The notes below the pieces were generated by a model, which was given only the letters and a program-made list of their open reading frames with translations, had not been told where the DNA came from and did not search any database. Below are positions 1 to 8,411 of a stretch of DNA of 64,000 bases, piece after piece (the stretch's first letter is position 1; the number at the start of each line of letters is the position of its first letter). Source of the DNA: Fluviicola sp. (GTDB lineage Bacteria > Bacteroidota > Bacteroidia > Flavobacteriales_D > Crocinitomicaceae); assembly GCF_039596395.1 (NCBI RefSeq), contig NZ_JBCNJT010000002.1, forward strand, positions 682,001 to 746,000, given 5' to 3'. The translations under genes and the position numbers were made by a program.

Positions 1-276
1 GGAAACATGGTCGGTTACATCAACCAATACAGTGATGCGGTAAACGAACGCCTTCAGTTGCTGACTCAGAATTTCCTTTCACGGGGATTTGATTCGGTAG
101 AAGCAACGGAAATGGCCAATCGCACCATGGACGGATTGATGACCCGCCAGCAAATGCTGGTGAGTTACAACCATGGATTCTTCATGGTCGCTTGTCTGAT
201 CCTGATCTGTATCCCGGTGGTATTCCTGATCCGCTACAAGAAAGGCGCAAAAGCTGTTGTAGCAGACGGACATTAA
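1..276 (+). CDS. C-terminal end of an MFS transporter (DHA2/EmrB-like), cut by window start
   Basis: The open frame runs in from the left edge (two codons precede the first Met), so only about 91 C-terminal residues are visible. They contain a soluble stretch with the NRTMDGLMTRQQMLVSYN segment, then one hydrophobic helix (FFMVACLILICIPVVFLIRY) and a short basic tail. This layout (a long periplasmic loop with MTRQQ-like motif followed by the fourteenth helix) is what I know from the end of EmrB/DHA2-family drug:proton antiporters of the inner membrane. Substrate cannot be judged. A hairpin terminator follows 30 bases after the stop. The family assignment rests on a short segment, so it is moderate. 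Confidence 0.6.
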   Translation, partial: GNMVGYINQYSDAVNERLQLLTQNFLSRGFDSVEATEMANRTMDGLMTRQQMLVSYNHGFFMVACLILICIPVVFLIRYKKGAKAVVADGH

Positions 277-304
277 GTTTGAGTTACCCCTAATAATAAA
301 CAGA

Positions 305-342
305 AAAGCCTCTCTTCGGATTAAACCGAGGGAGGTTTTTTT
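305..342 (+). terminator. Rho-independent terminator after the MFS gene
   Basis: An imperfect GC-rich hairpin (cctctcttcgg / ccgagggagg with a six-base loop attaaa) is followed directly by a run of seven T. It lies 29 bases after the stop codon of the transporter. Confidence 0.75.
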
Positions 343-438
343 AACCACATAGAATCATAGAATACATAGGATATATTTGTATCGTATTTTCTAATCAAAC
401 TTTACAAAAATCTATGTGACCTATATGCCTATGTGGTT
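343..438. repeat. 96-bp spaced inverted repeat (AACCACATAG type)
   Basis: The left arm begins AACCACATAG and continues with ATAG and ACATAG blocks; the right arm reads as the reverse complement with the same three blocks (ACATAG, ATAG, AACCACATAG on the other strand) at the same spacing. The arms differ only in the 3-4 bases between the blocks. It sits in the gap between two genes. It looks like a member of a dispersed intergenic palindrome family; only one copy is seen in this window. Confidence 0.6.
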
Positions 439-457
439 TTAATTCGCCAACTTTTAC

Positions 458-466
458 TACTTTTGC
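458..466 (+). promoter_or_regulatory. Candidate Bacteroidota -7 box (TACTTTTGC) for the ABC exporter
   Basis: TACTTTTGC fits the TAnnTTTG consensus of the primary sigma factor in Bacteroidota. No good TTG -33 element is seen 17-23 bases upstream. It would give a leader of about 80 bases before the ABC exporter gene. Confidence 0.35.
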
Positions 467-551
467 ACCTCCTGTTGAAACAACAATTCAAACACATTGA
501 TTTTTATCAAATAACATTCATTCTTCAGGAAAAAATACCAATTTTATTTAC

Positions 552-2309
552 ATGAAAATACTCGTATCCTATTTAAAGCGCTACAAAGGACTTGTGTTCC
601 TTTCCATGATACTAGCCAGTATCAACCAGTCATTCTCACTCTTAGACCCTTACATTTTCGGAAAATTACTGGACAAGTATGCTACACGTCCGGGTGATTA
701 TACTCAGAACGAATTCCTGGCCGGAGTTGCCGGATTGATCGGGCTGGCAATCGGTGCTGCCATGGTGAGCCGTATTGCGAAAGCTTTCCAGGATTATACC
801 GTGAACCTGACCATCCAAAAAGTAGGTGCAGATATTTACACAGACGGACTGAAGCACACGCTGCAAATTCCATTCAGCGAATTTGAAGACAAACGAAGCG
901 GGGAAACACTGAATGTTCTTCAAAAAGTGCGCATCGATAACGAACGCTTCATTATGAACTTCGTAAATATCCTGTTTACCTCTTTGGTCGGATTGGTTTT
1001 CGTGGTCGTTTATGCCTTAAGCGTTCACCCGGGATTAATCGTTGTTTATCTGGGTTCCGCTTTATTGCTGAGCTACATTACCAATCAATTGTCGAAGCGT
1101 ATTAAGAAGGTTCAAACCACGATTGTAAAGGAAACCAACCAACTGGCGGGAAGCACCACGGAAAGTTTGCGCAACATCGAGCTGGTGAAAAGTTTGGGGT
1201 TGGCTACGCAGGAAACAGAGCGTTTGAACGACACTACACGCAGAATTCTTTCACTGGAACTAAAGAAAGTACGCCAGGTAAGAAGTATTTCCTTTATCCA
1301 GGGAACATTTGTAAACTTCATGCGCCAGTCCATCATGTTCTTCCTGATGTACCTGATCTTCAAAGATACGTTGACAGTTGGTCAGATCATGACTTTGCAA
1401 TTCTATTCCTTCTTCATTTTCGGGCCTTTGCAGGAAGTTGGGAACGTAATTATTTCCTACCGCGAAGCAGAAGCTTCTTTGAACAATTTCGAACAAATTA
1501 TCAATACACCGATAGAAGTGAAACCTGCGGTACCGGCAAAATTGAATGCCATTGAAAAACTGGCTTTCCACAACGTAGGTTTCCGTCACAAAACAGCTTC
1601 TTATGATGCTTTGAGCAACATTTCTTTCGAGGTCAATAAAGGCGAAACGATCGCATTCGTCGGGCCGAGTGGTTCGGGGAAAAGTACACTTGTAAAACTC
1701 CTGGTGGGGTTGTACAGCGCACCAACCGGCGACATCAGCTACAACGGAGTCAGCAGTACCGAAATCGACAAAGAAGAGCTGCAGCAGCAATTGGGGTTTG
1801 TGACCCAGGACACGCAGCTATTCTCCGGAACGATCAAAGAAAACCTGTTGTTTGTAAAACCGGACGCAACGGACGAAGAAATCAGTGACGCTTTACGAAA
1901 AGCTTCTTGTGAGAACCTCATTGCACGCAGTGAAAATGGTGTCGACACGGTAATCGGTGAAGGCGGAATGAAACTGAGCGGTGGTGAAAAACAGCGTTTG
2001 TCCATTGCCAGAGCTTTATTACGTCGCCCGAGACTGATGGTTTTCGATGAGGCAACTTCAGCCCTGGATTCCATTACGGAAGAAGCTATTTCCAATACGA
2101 TCCGTGAAATTACCGATCAGAAAGAACACATTACCGTCCTGATCGCGCACCGTTTGTCAACGATTATGCATGCGGACCGCATTTTCGTACTGGAAAAAGG
2201 GCTCATTATCGAAACCGGGAAACACAGTGAATTACTGGACGAAAAAGGTTTGTATTACGCCATGTGGAGACAACAGATCGGTGAGCGCCGGGAAGTAGTT
2301 ACTGAATGA
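552..2309 (+). CDS. ABC transporter, fused permease and ATPase (half-exporter)
   Basis: A 585-residue type IV ABC half-exporter that would act as a homodimer in the inner membrane. Residues 1 to about 310 form the six-helix transmembrane domain. Residues 340-575 are the nucleotide-binding domain with Walker A GPSGSGKST near residue 371, Q-loop GFVTQDTQLFSG, signature LSGGEKQR near 475, Walker B LMVFDEATSALDS near 495 and H-loop IAHRLST near 531. All catalytic motifs are intact. This is the MsbA/LmrA/BmrA type; the substrate (lipid, drug or peptide) is not readable from sequence. The gene stands alone after a terminator and ends in front of a palindrome that separates it from convergent genes. 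Start ATG at 552 fits the family's N-terminus. Confidence 0.9.
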   Translation: MKILVSYLKRYKGLVFLSMILASINQSFSLLDPYIFGKLLDKYATRPGDYTQNEFLAGVAGLIGLAIGAAMVSRIAKAFQDYTVNLTIQKVGADIYTDGLKHTLQIPFSEFEDKRSGETLNVLQKVRIDNERFIMNFVNILFTSLVGLVFVVVYALSVHPGLIVVYLGSALLLSYITNQLSKRIKKVQTTIVKETNQLAGSTTESLRNIELVKSLGLATQETERLNDTTRRILSLELKKVRQVRSISFIQGTFVNFMRQSIMFFLMYLIFKDTLTVGQIMTLQFYSFFIFGPLQEVGNVIISYREAEASLNNFEQIINTPIEVKPAVPAKLNAIEKLAFHNVGFRHKTASYDALSNISFEVNKGETIAFVGPSGSGKSTLVKLLVGLYSAPTGDISYNGVSSTEIDKEELQQQLGFVTQDTQLFSGTIKENLLFVKPDATDEEISDALRKASCENLIARSENGVDTVIGEGGMKLSGGEKQRLSIARALLRRPRLMVFDEATSALDSITEEAISNTIREITDQKEHITVLIAHRLSTIMHADRIFVLEKGLIIETGKHSELLDEKGLYYAMWRQQIGERREVVTE

Positions 2310-2330
2310 TATAAAATGGGATTTATCCGA

Positions 2331-2366
2331 ACACGTAGGGATGCGATGCATCGCGTCCCTACGTGT
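2331..2366. repeat. GTAGGG palindrome copy 1 (likely bidirectional terminator)
   Basis: A 36-base near-perfect palindrome, ACACGTAGGG...CCCTACGTGT with core GCGATGCATCGC. The only mismatch is a G-T wobble. It is followed by TTTTT and lies between convergent genes, overlapping the end region of the minus-strand nucleotidyltransferase gene. It could terminate both transcripts. Confidence 0.8.
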
Positions 2367-2368
2367 TT

Positions 2369-3442
2369 TTACAACAAATAATATTCATCGCGCACACCGA
2401 TCAATAACTCTTCCAGTTTTTCCAGATCCGGTTCCTGCGGCAGCGGACTTTTCTCAAATAATTCCTCGATCAGCTGCACCTTTTCTTCGGCACGGGTTAA
2501 CAAGTCTTCGTATTCGAATTTTCCTTCGCGGATACTCATCAAAAATTCCCGGTCGTTCCGGCGCACGAAAATCTTTCCTTCCCGGGCAATTTCTTCAGCC
2601 ATATGCAGCAACCGGAAAGTGTGCATCATGTTTTTTGCATCGTAGTTCTTCCCGTGAGAAATGGTGCTTTGATAACGACTTTCATTCCGTTTGCCAATCC
2701 ACTCCCAATATTGTGCATATTCTTTGCAATGGATCGAATAAGCGTCTTTATTGAAGCTCATAAGTCCCAAGGGTTGAATTCCTTTCGGAATAGAACTCAA
2801 TGAAACATCGTTTGAATCCGGACCGGAATAAATACCTTTCAGAAAACCGCTTTCCAACTGGGAATTATGGAACAAAGCATATGCATCGCGCATGTGCGGA
2901 ATTTTCACCAACCCGCAATCTGATTGGTTAAAATTCCGGTCGGAAAGCCACTTTGCTACCGGAACTACTTGCATCCCATCAATCACGTAACAAAAATCGG
3001 GGATTTCCTTTCTCTCCGGTTCAACCGGATTACTAATCTTCTTGTTTAATCCTCTTGCCTTCTTGATCTGTGACTGCGCATATCCTGCAAAGGTTTGACA
3101 GCATAATTCAGACAAGAAATCTTCGGCCTTCAAATCGGCAATTAATGGATGTTTAAACAAAATGCAATCATCCGGAGTTGCCAGCAATTCCAGGATTGTC
3201 GGGTTGTTTTTCCCCAACAGGTCTATGAATTTCTTCCATTCGAAATAAACGATATCGTTCGATTCATTTGCTACCTGGTCATTGAAGTGCGAACCGTAAA
3301 AAACAGTTTTCGGAGAGACAAAAATCCCTTTGTAATCCGTATCTGATTGAGGCGTGTTCAGTCCATAAGCCCTGCTTCCACTGATGCATTGCAACAGCAA
3401 GTGTTTGCGTTCATCATGCAAATCCTGAATGTTCAGCATCAC
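2369..3442 (-). CDS. RlaP/YcgL-type nucleotidyltransferase (COG3541 family), larger paralogue
   Basis: A 357-residue protein of the DNA polymerase beta-like nucleotidyltransferase fold. The N-terminal GSRAYG...SDTDYKG motif supplies the GS loop and two metal-binding Asp residues. The C-terminal helical part (HTFRLLHMAEEIAREGK, then FLMSIREGKFEYEDLL) is typical of the COG3541/RlaP group. Family members have been proposed to act in RNA repair or end modification because some sit beside RNA ligases; no ligase is present here, so the substrate is unknown. Its start ATG overlaps the stop of the upstream paralogue by four bases (ATGA), so the two are translationally coupled. The two proteins share the catalytic motif but differ clearly in length and C-terminus. 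Confidence 0.8.
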   Translation of the reverse strand: MMLNIQDLHDERKHLLLQCISGSRAYGLNTPQSDTDYKGIFVSPKTVFYGSHFNDQVANESNDIVYFEWKKFIDLLGKNNPTILELLATPDDCILFKHPLIADLKAEDFLSELCCQTFAGYAQSQIKKARGLNKKISNPVEPERKEIPDFCYVIDGMQVVPVAKWLSDRNFNQSDCGLVKIPHMRDAYALFHNSQLESGFLKGIYSGPDSNDVSLSSIPKGIQPLGLMSFNKDAYSIHCKEYAQYWEWIGKRNESRYQSTISHGKNYDAKNMMHTFRLLHMAEEIAREGKIFVRRNDREFLMSIREGKFEYEDLLTRAEEKVQLIEELFEKSPLPQEPDLEKLEELLIGVRDEYYLL

Positions 3443-4203
3443 TTTTCTCCCAGGATTTTAAGGAACAGTTCGTCCAGGTCAATCCGTTTTTCCTGGCGCG
3501 ATTTCAATGAATTCGATTCGTTTTCTGCCCGCAGGAATTGCTCTGCAATAAAATCGTTCAGCAACGGCTCTTTCGGATGAATATAGTTTTCATTCTTTCC
3601 CGACTTTAATTCGATCAGCTCTTCGATGCGTTTTCTCAAAGCAGGATCGATTTCCAGTTCGTACAACATCGTCTGGAATACAATCGGAGGCGTAGTTCCT
3701 TTGTCCAGGATCCATTTACAGGCAAATGCTGCGCGCAATGCATAGAACAATTTCTTCAGTTTCACCTCATCTTCATCCTTCACATCGTCGAAGCTGTTTC
3801 TGCCCATGCTCAGGTAATGGTAAATCGTTGCAATAGGAGAAAAACACGCCTCGGCAGCAGGTTTCATCAGCTCCAGGAATCCCGGTTCTTCACAATAAAC
3901 AATCGGTGATTGCAAACGTTCCAGCAATGCTGCATTCGATTTCCACAATAAGCGCAAACATTTGCGGATATCCCAGCCGGTAATGTCCAGATCACCGTCG
4001 TTCAGCATGGTTTCGATCGTGTCTTTTTTCTCAGAAATGGTCAAATACCAGTTGCGTTCGTGCTTGTAAATCATGCGCACGTCATAATCGCTGTCCGGTG
4101 AAGGAAAACCCCAGGCTCGCGAACCTGTTTCACAGGCAAAAAGCACTTTGATATTTTTTTCTTGCTCAATTTTGGCAATGGTTTCGATGATCGTAGATCT
4201 CAT
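3439..4203 (-). CDS. RlaP/YcgL-type nucleotidyltransferase, smaller paralogue
   Basis: A 254-residue protein close in size and layout to Bacillus YcgL. The motif GSRAWGFPSPDSDYD near residues 27-41 gives the nucleotidyltransferase signature, with SDYDVRMIY carrying the metal ligands. A helical region follows (LLWKSNAALLERLQSP, then YHYLSMGRNSF). It is the first gene of a two-gene operon and overlaps the next gene by four bases. The sequence CATCTTTA lies four bases before the start codon, a position that would give a leaderless transcript. The function is unknown beyond a predicted nucleotidyl transfer reaction; an RNA or nucleotide substrate is an inference from the family. Confidence 0.8.
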   Translation of the reverse strand: MRSTIIETIAKIEQEKNIKVLFACETGSRAWGFPSPDSDYDVRMIYKHERNWYLTISEKKDTIETMLNDGDLDITGWDIRKCLRLLWKSNAALLERLQSPIVYCEEPGFLELMKPAAEACFSPIATIYHYLSMGRNSFDDVKDEDEVKLKKLFYALRAAFACKWILDKGTTPPIVFQTMLYELEIDPALRKRIEELIELKSGKNENYIHPKEPLLNDFIAEQFLRAENESNSLKSRQEKRIDLDELFLKILGEK

Positions 4204-4288
4204 GGGATAAAGATGGTAAAAGTTTTGGAAACACGTACATTAATCCATGAAAGGCTTGCATTAGTAAGATGCCGGGTAAATCGAAATT

Positions 4289-4324
4289 ACCAGTAGGGGT
4301 GTAAAATTTTACATCCCTACTGGT
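4289..4324. repeat. GTAGGG palindrome copy 2, AAAATTTT core
   Basis: A 36-base palindrome ACCAGTAGGG...CCCTACTGGT with core GTAAAATTTTAC. One position is a G/A difference that keeps a wobble pair. It lies between divergent genes, 85 bases upstream of the nucleotidyltransferase operon and 48 bases before the next plus-strand start, so here it cannot be a simple 3'-end terminator for a neighbour. Confidence 0.8.
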
Positions 4325-4371
4325 TTTATCCCAAATTGATTTATCTAACTTCGTACTATATTCATGCTAAC

Positions 4372-4905
4372 ATGCGCATTTTCATCTACATCTACATTTT
4401 TGCCGCCCTGATGCTTTCCTTCGGGTCGCTGATCATGGAAACGTATCCGGCACTGTTTTTCATCAACTTGTTTGCTCCGAATCCAGGTGACAAATACCCG
4501 GTTGGTATCACCGGATTGGTAACGCTTTTAGTACTGCTATTGCCCATGATAGCTCTACTGTTTATCCTGAAAGTCATCCGGAACCGGAAAAGCAGTGAGA
4601 CCGGCTATTTAATCGACGATGATTACTTCAATAAAAGCGGTATTCATTTCATGCGGGAGAAACAAATGCAAAACCGCCTGATTGCCAGCCCGGTCTTTAT
4701 CAATGGCGAAGAACGCGGCCGCATTGATTCCGGGAAAAAACTATTCATCGAACTGCAACCCGGAACTTATGAAGTAGAAGCAGGCAGAAAAGGCGAAAGA
4801 TCCGATAAGCTGGTCGTGCAAGTGCAGGCCAATCAGCACGCACAGGTAAGTATTCAAATCGTGCCGGCCGGGTTAAAATCAAAGCACGTGCTGGATACGA
4901 TGTAA
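4372..4905 (+). CDS. Membrane protein with C-terminal PEGA-like domain
   Basis: A 177-residue protein read from the ATG at 4372; a TTG 36 bases upstream in the same frame is less likely. Two hydrophobic segments (residues about 2-20 and 45-66) anchor it in the inner membrane, followed by a basic loop (KVIRNRKSS). The C-terminal half (SPVFINGEERGRI, then IELQPGTYEVEAGRKG) looks like a PEGA-type beta domain, in which a short carrier motif is followed by a GTYEV strand. No enzymatic motif is seen. It stands alone, ends in a hairpin terminator at 4922, and its role is unknown. Confidence 0.6.
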   Translation: MRIFIYIYIFAALMLSFGSLIMETYPALFFINLFAPNPGDKYPVGITGLVTLLVLLLPMIALLFILKVIRNRKSSETGYLIDDDYFNKSGIHFMREKQMQNRLIASPVFINGEERGRIDSGKKLFIELQPGTYEVEAGRKGERSDKLVVQVQANQHAQVSIQIVPAGLKSKHVLDTM

Positions 4906-4921
4906 TTTTATTCCTTTTCAG

Positions 4922-4941
4922 GATGATTTCAATCATCTTTT
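4922..4941 (+). terminator. Hairpin terminator (GATGATT-TC-AATCATC, TTTT)
   Basis: A perfect seven-base stem with a two-base loop followed by TTTT, 17 bases after the stop of the membrane protein gene. The stem is AT-rich, so strength is uncertain. Confidence 0.5.
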
Positions 4942-4996
4942 CCAGCTTGCAAAATACCGTTATAACCCGTAACTTAACACTACAAGGTTCAGTTGT

Positions 4997-5923
4997 ATGG
5001 AGTATATCGATTATTACAAAATTTTGGGCGTTGATAAAAACGCAAGCGCAGAGGATATCAAGAAAGCGTACCGGAAACTGGCACGGAAGCACCACCCGGA
5101 TTTAAATCCGAATAACCCGGAAGCAAGTAAGTTGTTTCAGCAGATCAACGAAGCAAACGAAGTATTGAGCGATCCGGAGAACCGCAAAAAATACGATCAG
5201 TACGGAAAGGACTGGAAGCACGCCGATCAGTTTGAACAAGCACGCCAGCAGCAAAGATCATCCGGTTCTTACGGCCAGGGAAATCCGTTCGGTGATTCCG
5301 GAAACCCGTTTGGCAGCGATTATTTTACCTATGAAGAGGGCGGAGATTATTCCGATTTCTTTTCTTCCATCTTCGGAAATCGCGGCGGTGGTAGGCAAAC
5401 CAAATTCAAGGGACAGGATTTCCGGGCAACAGTTCAGCTTTCCCTGACTGAAGCGGCCAAAACACATCAGCAGACTTTTACGGTGAACGGGAAAAATATC
5501 CGTATTACAGTTCCGGCAGGAATCGAGAACGGACAGGAAATCAAACTGGCCGGCCACGGTGCACCCGGTATGAACGGCGGACCAAACGGAGATTTGTACA
5601 TCACATTTGAAATTCAAAATAATACGGCATTTACCCGTAAGGGAAACGACCTTTATACCGATGTGCCCCTGGACCTTTACAAAGCACTTCTGGGCGGAGA
5701 AGAACTGATCGACACGCTCGACGGGAAAGTGAAAATGAAAGTGGCTCCCGAAACACAGAACGGTACCAAAGTGCGCCTGAAGGGAAAAGGATTCCCGGTG
5801 TATAAAAAAGAAGGCACGTTCGGCGATTTGTATGTGACTTACCAACTGCAAATTCCTACCGGCCTTACAGCGAAAGAAAAAGAATTGATCGAACAGCTTG
5901 CCCGCGAGCGTAAAACGAATTAA
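4997..5923 (+). CDS. cbpA: CbpA/DnaJ-class co-chaperone
   Basis: A 308-residue type B J-domain protein. Residues 1-70 are the J domain with the HPD tripeptide (KHHPDLN) near residue 33 that stimulates DnaK ATPase. A Gly/Phe-rich linker follows ([14 protein letters not shown]), then the two C-terminal substrate-binding beta domains from about residue 130. The zinc-finger CXXCXGXG repeats of true DnaJ are absent, which marks it as CbpA type. A partner gene of CbpM type starts one base after its stop codon, the arrangement known from enterobacteria and other phyla. It acts in the cytoplasm with DnaK in protein folding. Confidence 0.9.
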   Translation: MEYIDYYKILGVDKNASAEDIKKAYRKLARKHHPDLNPNNPEASKLFQQINEANEVLSDPENRKKYDQYGKDWKHADQFEQARQQQRSSGSYGQGNPFGDSGNPFGSDYFTYEEGGDYSDFFSSIFGNRGGGRQTKFKGQDFRATVQLSLTEAAKTHQQTFTVNGKNIRITVPAGIENGQEIKLAGHGAPGMNGGPNGDLYITFEIQNNTAFTRKGNDLYTDVPLDLYKALLGGEELIDTLDGKVKMKVAPETQNGTKVRLKGKGFPVYKKEGTFGDLYVTYQLQIPTGLTAKEKELIEQLARERKTN

Positions 5924-5924
5924 T

Positions 5925-6206
5925 ATGGAAAAGGCAAATCACATAACCATTGAGCAATGCTGCGTGGTTTATAACATCGAACGCTCATTTGTACAAAAAC
6001 TGGATGAGCACGGTCTGATTGAGTTGATTCGTACCGACGAAACGGTTTTCATTGCGTTTGAACAACTGGCCGACCTGGAGAAATACACGCACCTGTATTA
6101 CGAACTGGAAATCAACCTCGAAGGTTTGGAAACGATCAAACACCTGCTTGACCGGGTTCATGCACTGCAACAGGAGGTAAACCGGCTGAAAGGCGAGGCC
6201 GGTTAA
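5925..6206 (+). CDS. cbpM: CbpM-like chaperone modulator
   Basis: A 93-residue MerR-like helix-turn-helix protein (ITIEQCCVVYNIERSFVQKLDEHGLIEL, then a coiled-coil like LHALQQEVNRLKG end). In other bacteria CbpM binds the J domain of CbpA and blocks its action on DnaK. The start is taken as ATG 5925, one base after the cbpA stop; the in-frame TTG at 5898 would overlap cbpA. Both identity and partner are supported by the tight linkage with the J-domain gene. Confidence 0.8.
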   Translation: MEKANHITIEQCCVVYNIERSFVQKLDEHGLIELIRTDETVFIAFEQLADLEKYTHLYYELEINLEGLETIKHLLDRVHALQQEVNRLKGEAG

Positions 6207-6290
6207 TAAGGAGCATCCTGCATGTTGCGCGTCCGTTCTGATTTTTTGCCTAATTTTAATACACTCTAAGACACATTTTAGATATACCCA

Positions 6291-7895
6291 ATGATGATAC
6301 AAACCAAACTCCGTTTCGTACGGATCCATAAATTATATCTGTTCATCGGGATAAGTATGCTGATTTGCATCTTGTCCGGCCAAGCAATGGCACAAAAAAA
6401 TACCGATGAGAAAAAATTCGACAGTATTTACTTCACCACAGCCGTAAACATTGCAGCCAAAGACATCAATAAAGCCATTCATATTGCGGACTCCCTCTAC
6501 CGGAATTCGAAGCAGGAAATTCACCGGTTGAAAGCATTGATGCTCTCTTCTTCCCTGTTCCAGCAAAAGGGTGATATCAAAAAATCCGTTCAATTCGCCG
6601 TAAAAGCAGACAAGATCGCTGTAAAATACGATTATTACGATTGGGAAGCCAGAATTGCCGGGTTCCTGTCTACTCAGTACCGGATCATGGGACTATATGA
6701 AGAAGGAGAGGAATACCTGGAAAAAGGGAAAACCGTCAGCCTCAAAATAGAAAACGACCAGATGAAGAAGCTTTATCTCGGACTGATTTACCAGGAAACC
6801 GCCTATTACGAAATCGAATACAAAAACTTCAAAAAAGCTTACAAAGCGGCAAAGCAGGCCGACACCTATTTTAATCAATTGGTTTACAACGAACAGGATA
6901 AAACCTATTTTTTAGCTACCAATGAACAGTTGCTCGGACGCATTTGCATCGGGCTGAAAAAATGGGATGAGGCGCTGGTACACTATAACAATTCTCAGGA
7001 GCAACTAACACAGGTCACGCAGGAAAATGCCATGCTGAGCGGGTTTATCTACAGCGGATTGGGACGCATTTACCTGGAGAAGAACAACAAAGAAGCCTCC
7101 TTTGAAAACCTGCAGAAAGCCGAGGAAATTGTTGAGAAATCCGATTATCTGGAATTGAAAATTGAAGTGTATCAAACACTGGCAGATTATTACAAACTTT
7201 CGGAAGACATTCAAAAATACTCCAAATACAACGACAAATATGTTCATGCACTGGAGCTGAGTGAAAAAAAGAAGAAAGAATCCATTGCTGATTTTGTAAG
7301 CACCACGAAGTCCAAAGGCAGAGACCTGGCTCAAAACAGGAACGTATTGCTGATCGTTTCAATCGGGCTGTGCCTGGTGATCGTAGGGATTTTTATCTGG
7401 CACCGGAGAAGCAGAAAACGCGAACGTGCACGTTTCAGGGAAGTAATGAACCGCATGAGACAGGAACGCCTGGAAAATGAACAGGAGAAAACAGTTATGG
7501 AGCCGGAAAAAAGAGACCCGAACCGCAAGATCATGTCGGATGCTATGGAAACCAAAATCATCAATGACCTGAAAGAATTTGAACGGGGAAGTAAGTTCAC
7601 AGACAAACAAATCTCGCTTCCCATGCTTGCCGGAATGCTCAATACAAACACCAAATACCTTTCTCACGTTCTGAATACCTACCTGAACAAGGATTTCAAC
7701 TCGTATATCAATGAGCTGCGTATTAAATACATTATCGAGAAGATCGAAACCAATGAGAAATTCAAAAATTACAAGCTCAGTGTGCTTGCAGATGAATGCG
7801 GCTTCTCCTCTCACAGTAAATTCTCAGCCGTCTTCAAAGCTGTAACAGGATTTCCTCCTTCTACGTTCCTGGCTTATTTGAAAGAAAGACAGTAA
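6291..7895 (+). CDS. Membrane-bound TPR-AraC family transcription regulator
   Basis: A 534-residue protein with an N-terminal signal/anchor segment (LYLFIGISMLICILSGQAMA), an outside domain of TPR-like helical repeats (about residues 35-330), one transmembrane helix at about 351-370 (VLLIVSIGLCLVIVGIFIWHRR) and a cytoplasmic C-terminal AraC-type double helix-turn-helix (about 430-530, ending GFSSHSKFSAVFKAVTGFPPSTF). This design is common in Bacteroidota. It probably senses an extracytoplasmic signal through the TPR part and binds DNA while tethered. It lies upstream of the T9SS adhesin cluster in the same direction, separated by 516 bases; control of that cluster is only an inference. Two ATGs (6291 and 6294) are possible starts. 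Confidence 0.85.
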   Translation: MMIQTKLRFVRIHKLYLFIGISMLICILSGQAMAQKNTDEKKFDSIYFTTAVNIAAKDINKAIHIADSLYRNSKQEIHRLKALMLSSSLFQQKGDIKKSVQFAVKADKIAVKYDYYDWEARIAGFLSTQYRIMGLYEEGEEYLEKGKTVSLKIENDQMKKLYLGLIYQETAYYEIEYKNFKKAYKAAKQADTYFNQLVYNEQDKTYFLATNEQLLGRICIGLKKWDEALVHYNNSQEQLTQVTQENAMLSGFIYSGLGRIYLEKNNKEASFENLQKAEEIVEKSDYLELKIEVYQTLADYYKLSEDIQKYSKYNDKYVHALELSEKKKKESIADFVSTTKSKGRDLAQNRNVLLIVSIGLCLVIVGIFIWHRRSRKRERARFREVMNRMRQERLENEQEKTVMEPEKRDPNRKIMSDAMETKIINDLKEFERGSKFTDKQISLPMLAGMLNTNTKYLSHVLNTYLNKDFNSYINELRIKYIIEKIETNEKFKNYKLSVLADECGFSSHSKFSAVFKAVTGFPPSTFLAYLKERQ

Positions 7896-8411
7896 AAACA
7901 CAGGAAAACTATCCTAATCGTTGCTTAGCACAAAACGGGTGTTATTTCCCACAAAACCCGAAATATAGGGACAAGTTGCGCAAATACATGCTTCCGACGT
8001 GGCAGACACTCGCCTTTTTATCAAAATCAATAGTTATACATCTGCGCAAATCCGCGATATCCGCGTGCTTTTCTTACTATTCAGCTTCCTGACCACTCCC
8101 ATTTAATTACTATCTGAATAGTTGCATCAAAATAAGATGTCTTTTTTACCTGTATAAATACATAATTCCCGAACTTTTTTCGAGTCGTTTCAGATCATTT
8201 TCCATGCGCAAATACCGTTTTAGCAGGATGAGAAGTGCTTTTTTACGAATCAGCGCACTAATTGTTTTCAACTAACTGAATATCAATTTATTTAAACTGA
8301 ATTTACACTGTTTAAATTCCCGAATACAGATACCCTTTTGCTATTAAATGGCATCTGTCCCGAGGTATATTCGCACCGAATTTTTCAGTTTTTAACTCAT
8401 TATTTTACTCT
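7896..8411 (+). other. 516-bp gene-free leader before the adhesin cluster
   Basis: No plausible gene is seen on either strand. It holds a spaced inverted repeat ACTATTCAG / CTGAATAGT (8076-8084 and 8114-8122, 29 bases apart), which could be an operator or an RNA hairpin. TATATTCGC at 8366-8374 is a weak TAnnTTTG-like box with TTTTG 25 bases upstream. A short stretch near 8041 (tctgcgcaaatccgcg) resembles a dispersed intergenic repeat remnant. Confidence 0.4.

Noticed and set aside
2341-2754. A 137-codon plus-strand frame opposite the larger nucleotidyltransferase
   Set aside because: It begins inside the palindromic repeat and runs antisense to a gene with clear catalytic motifs.
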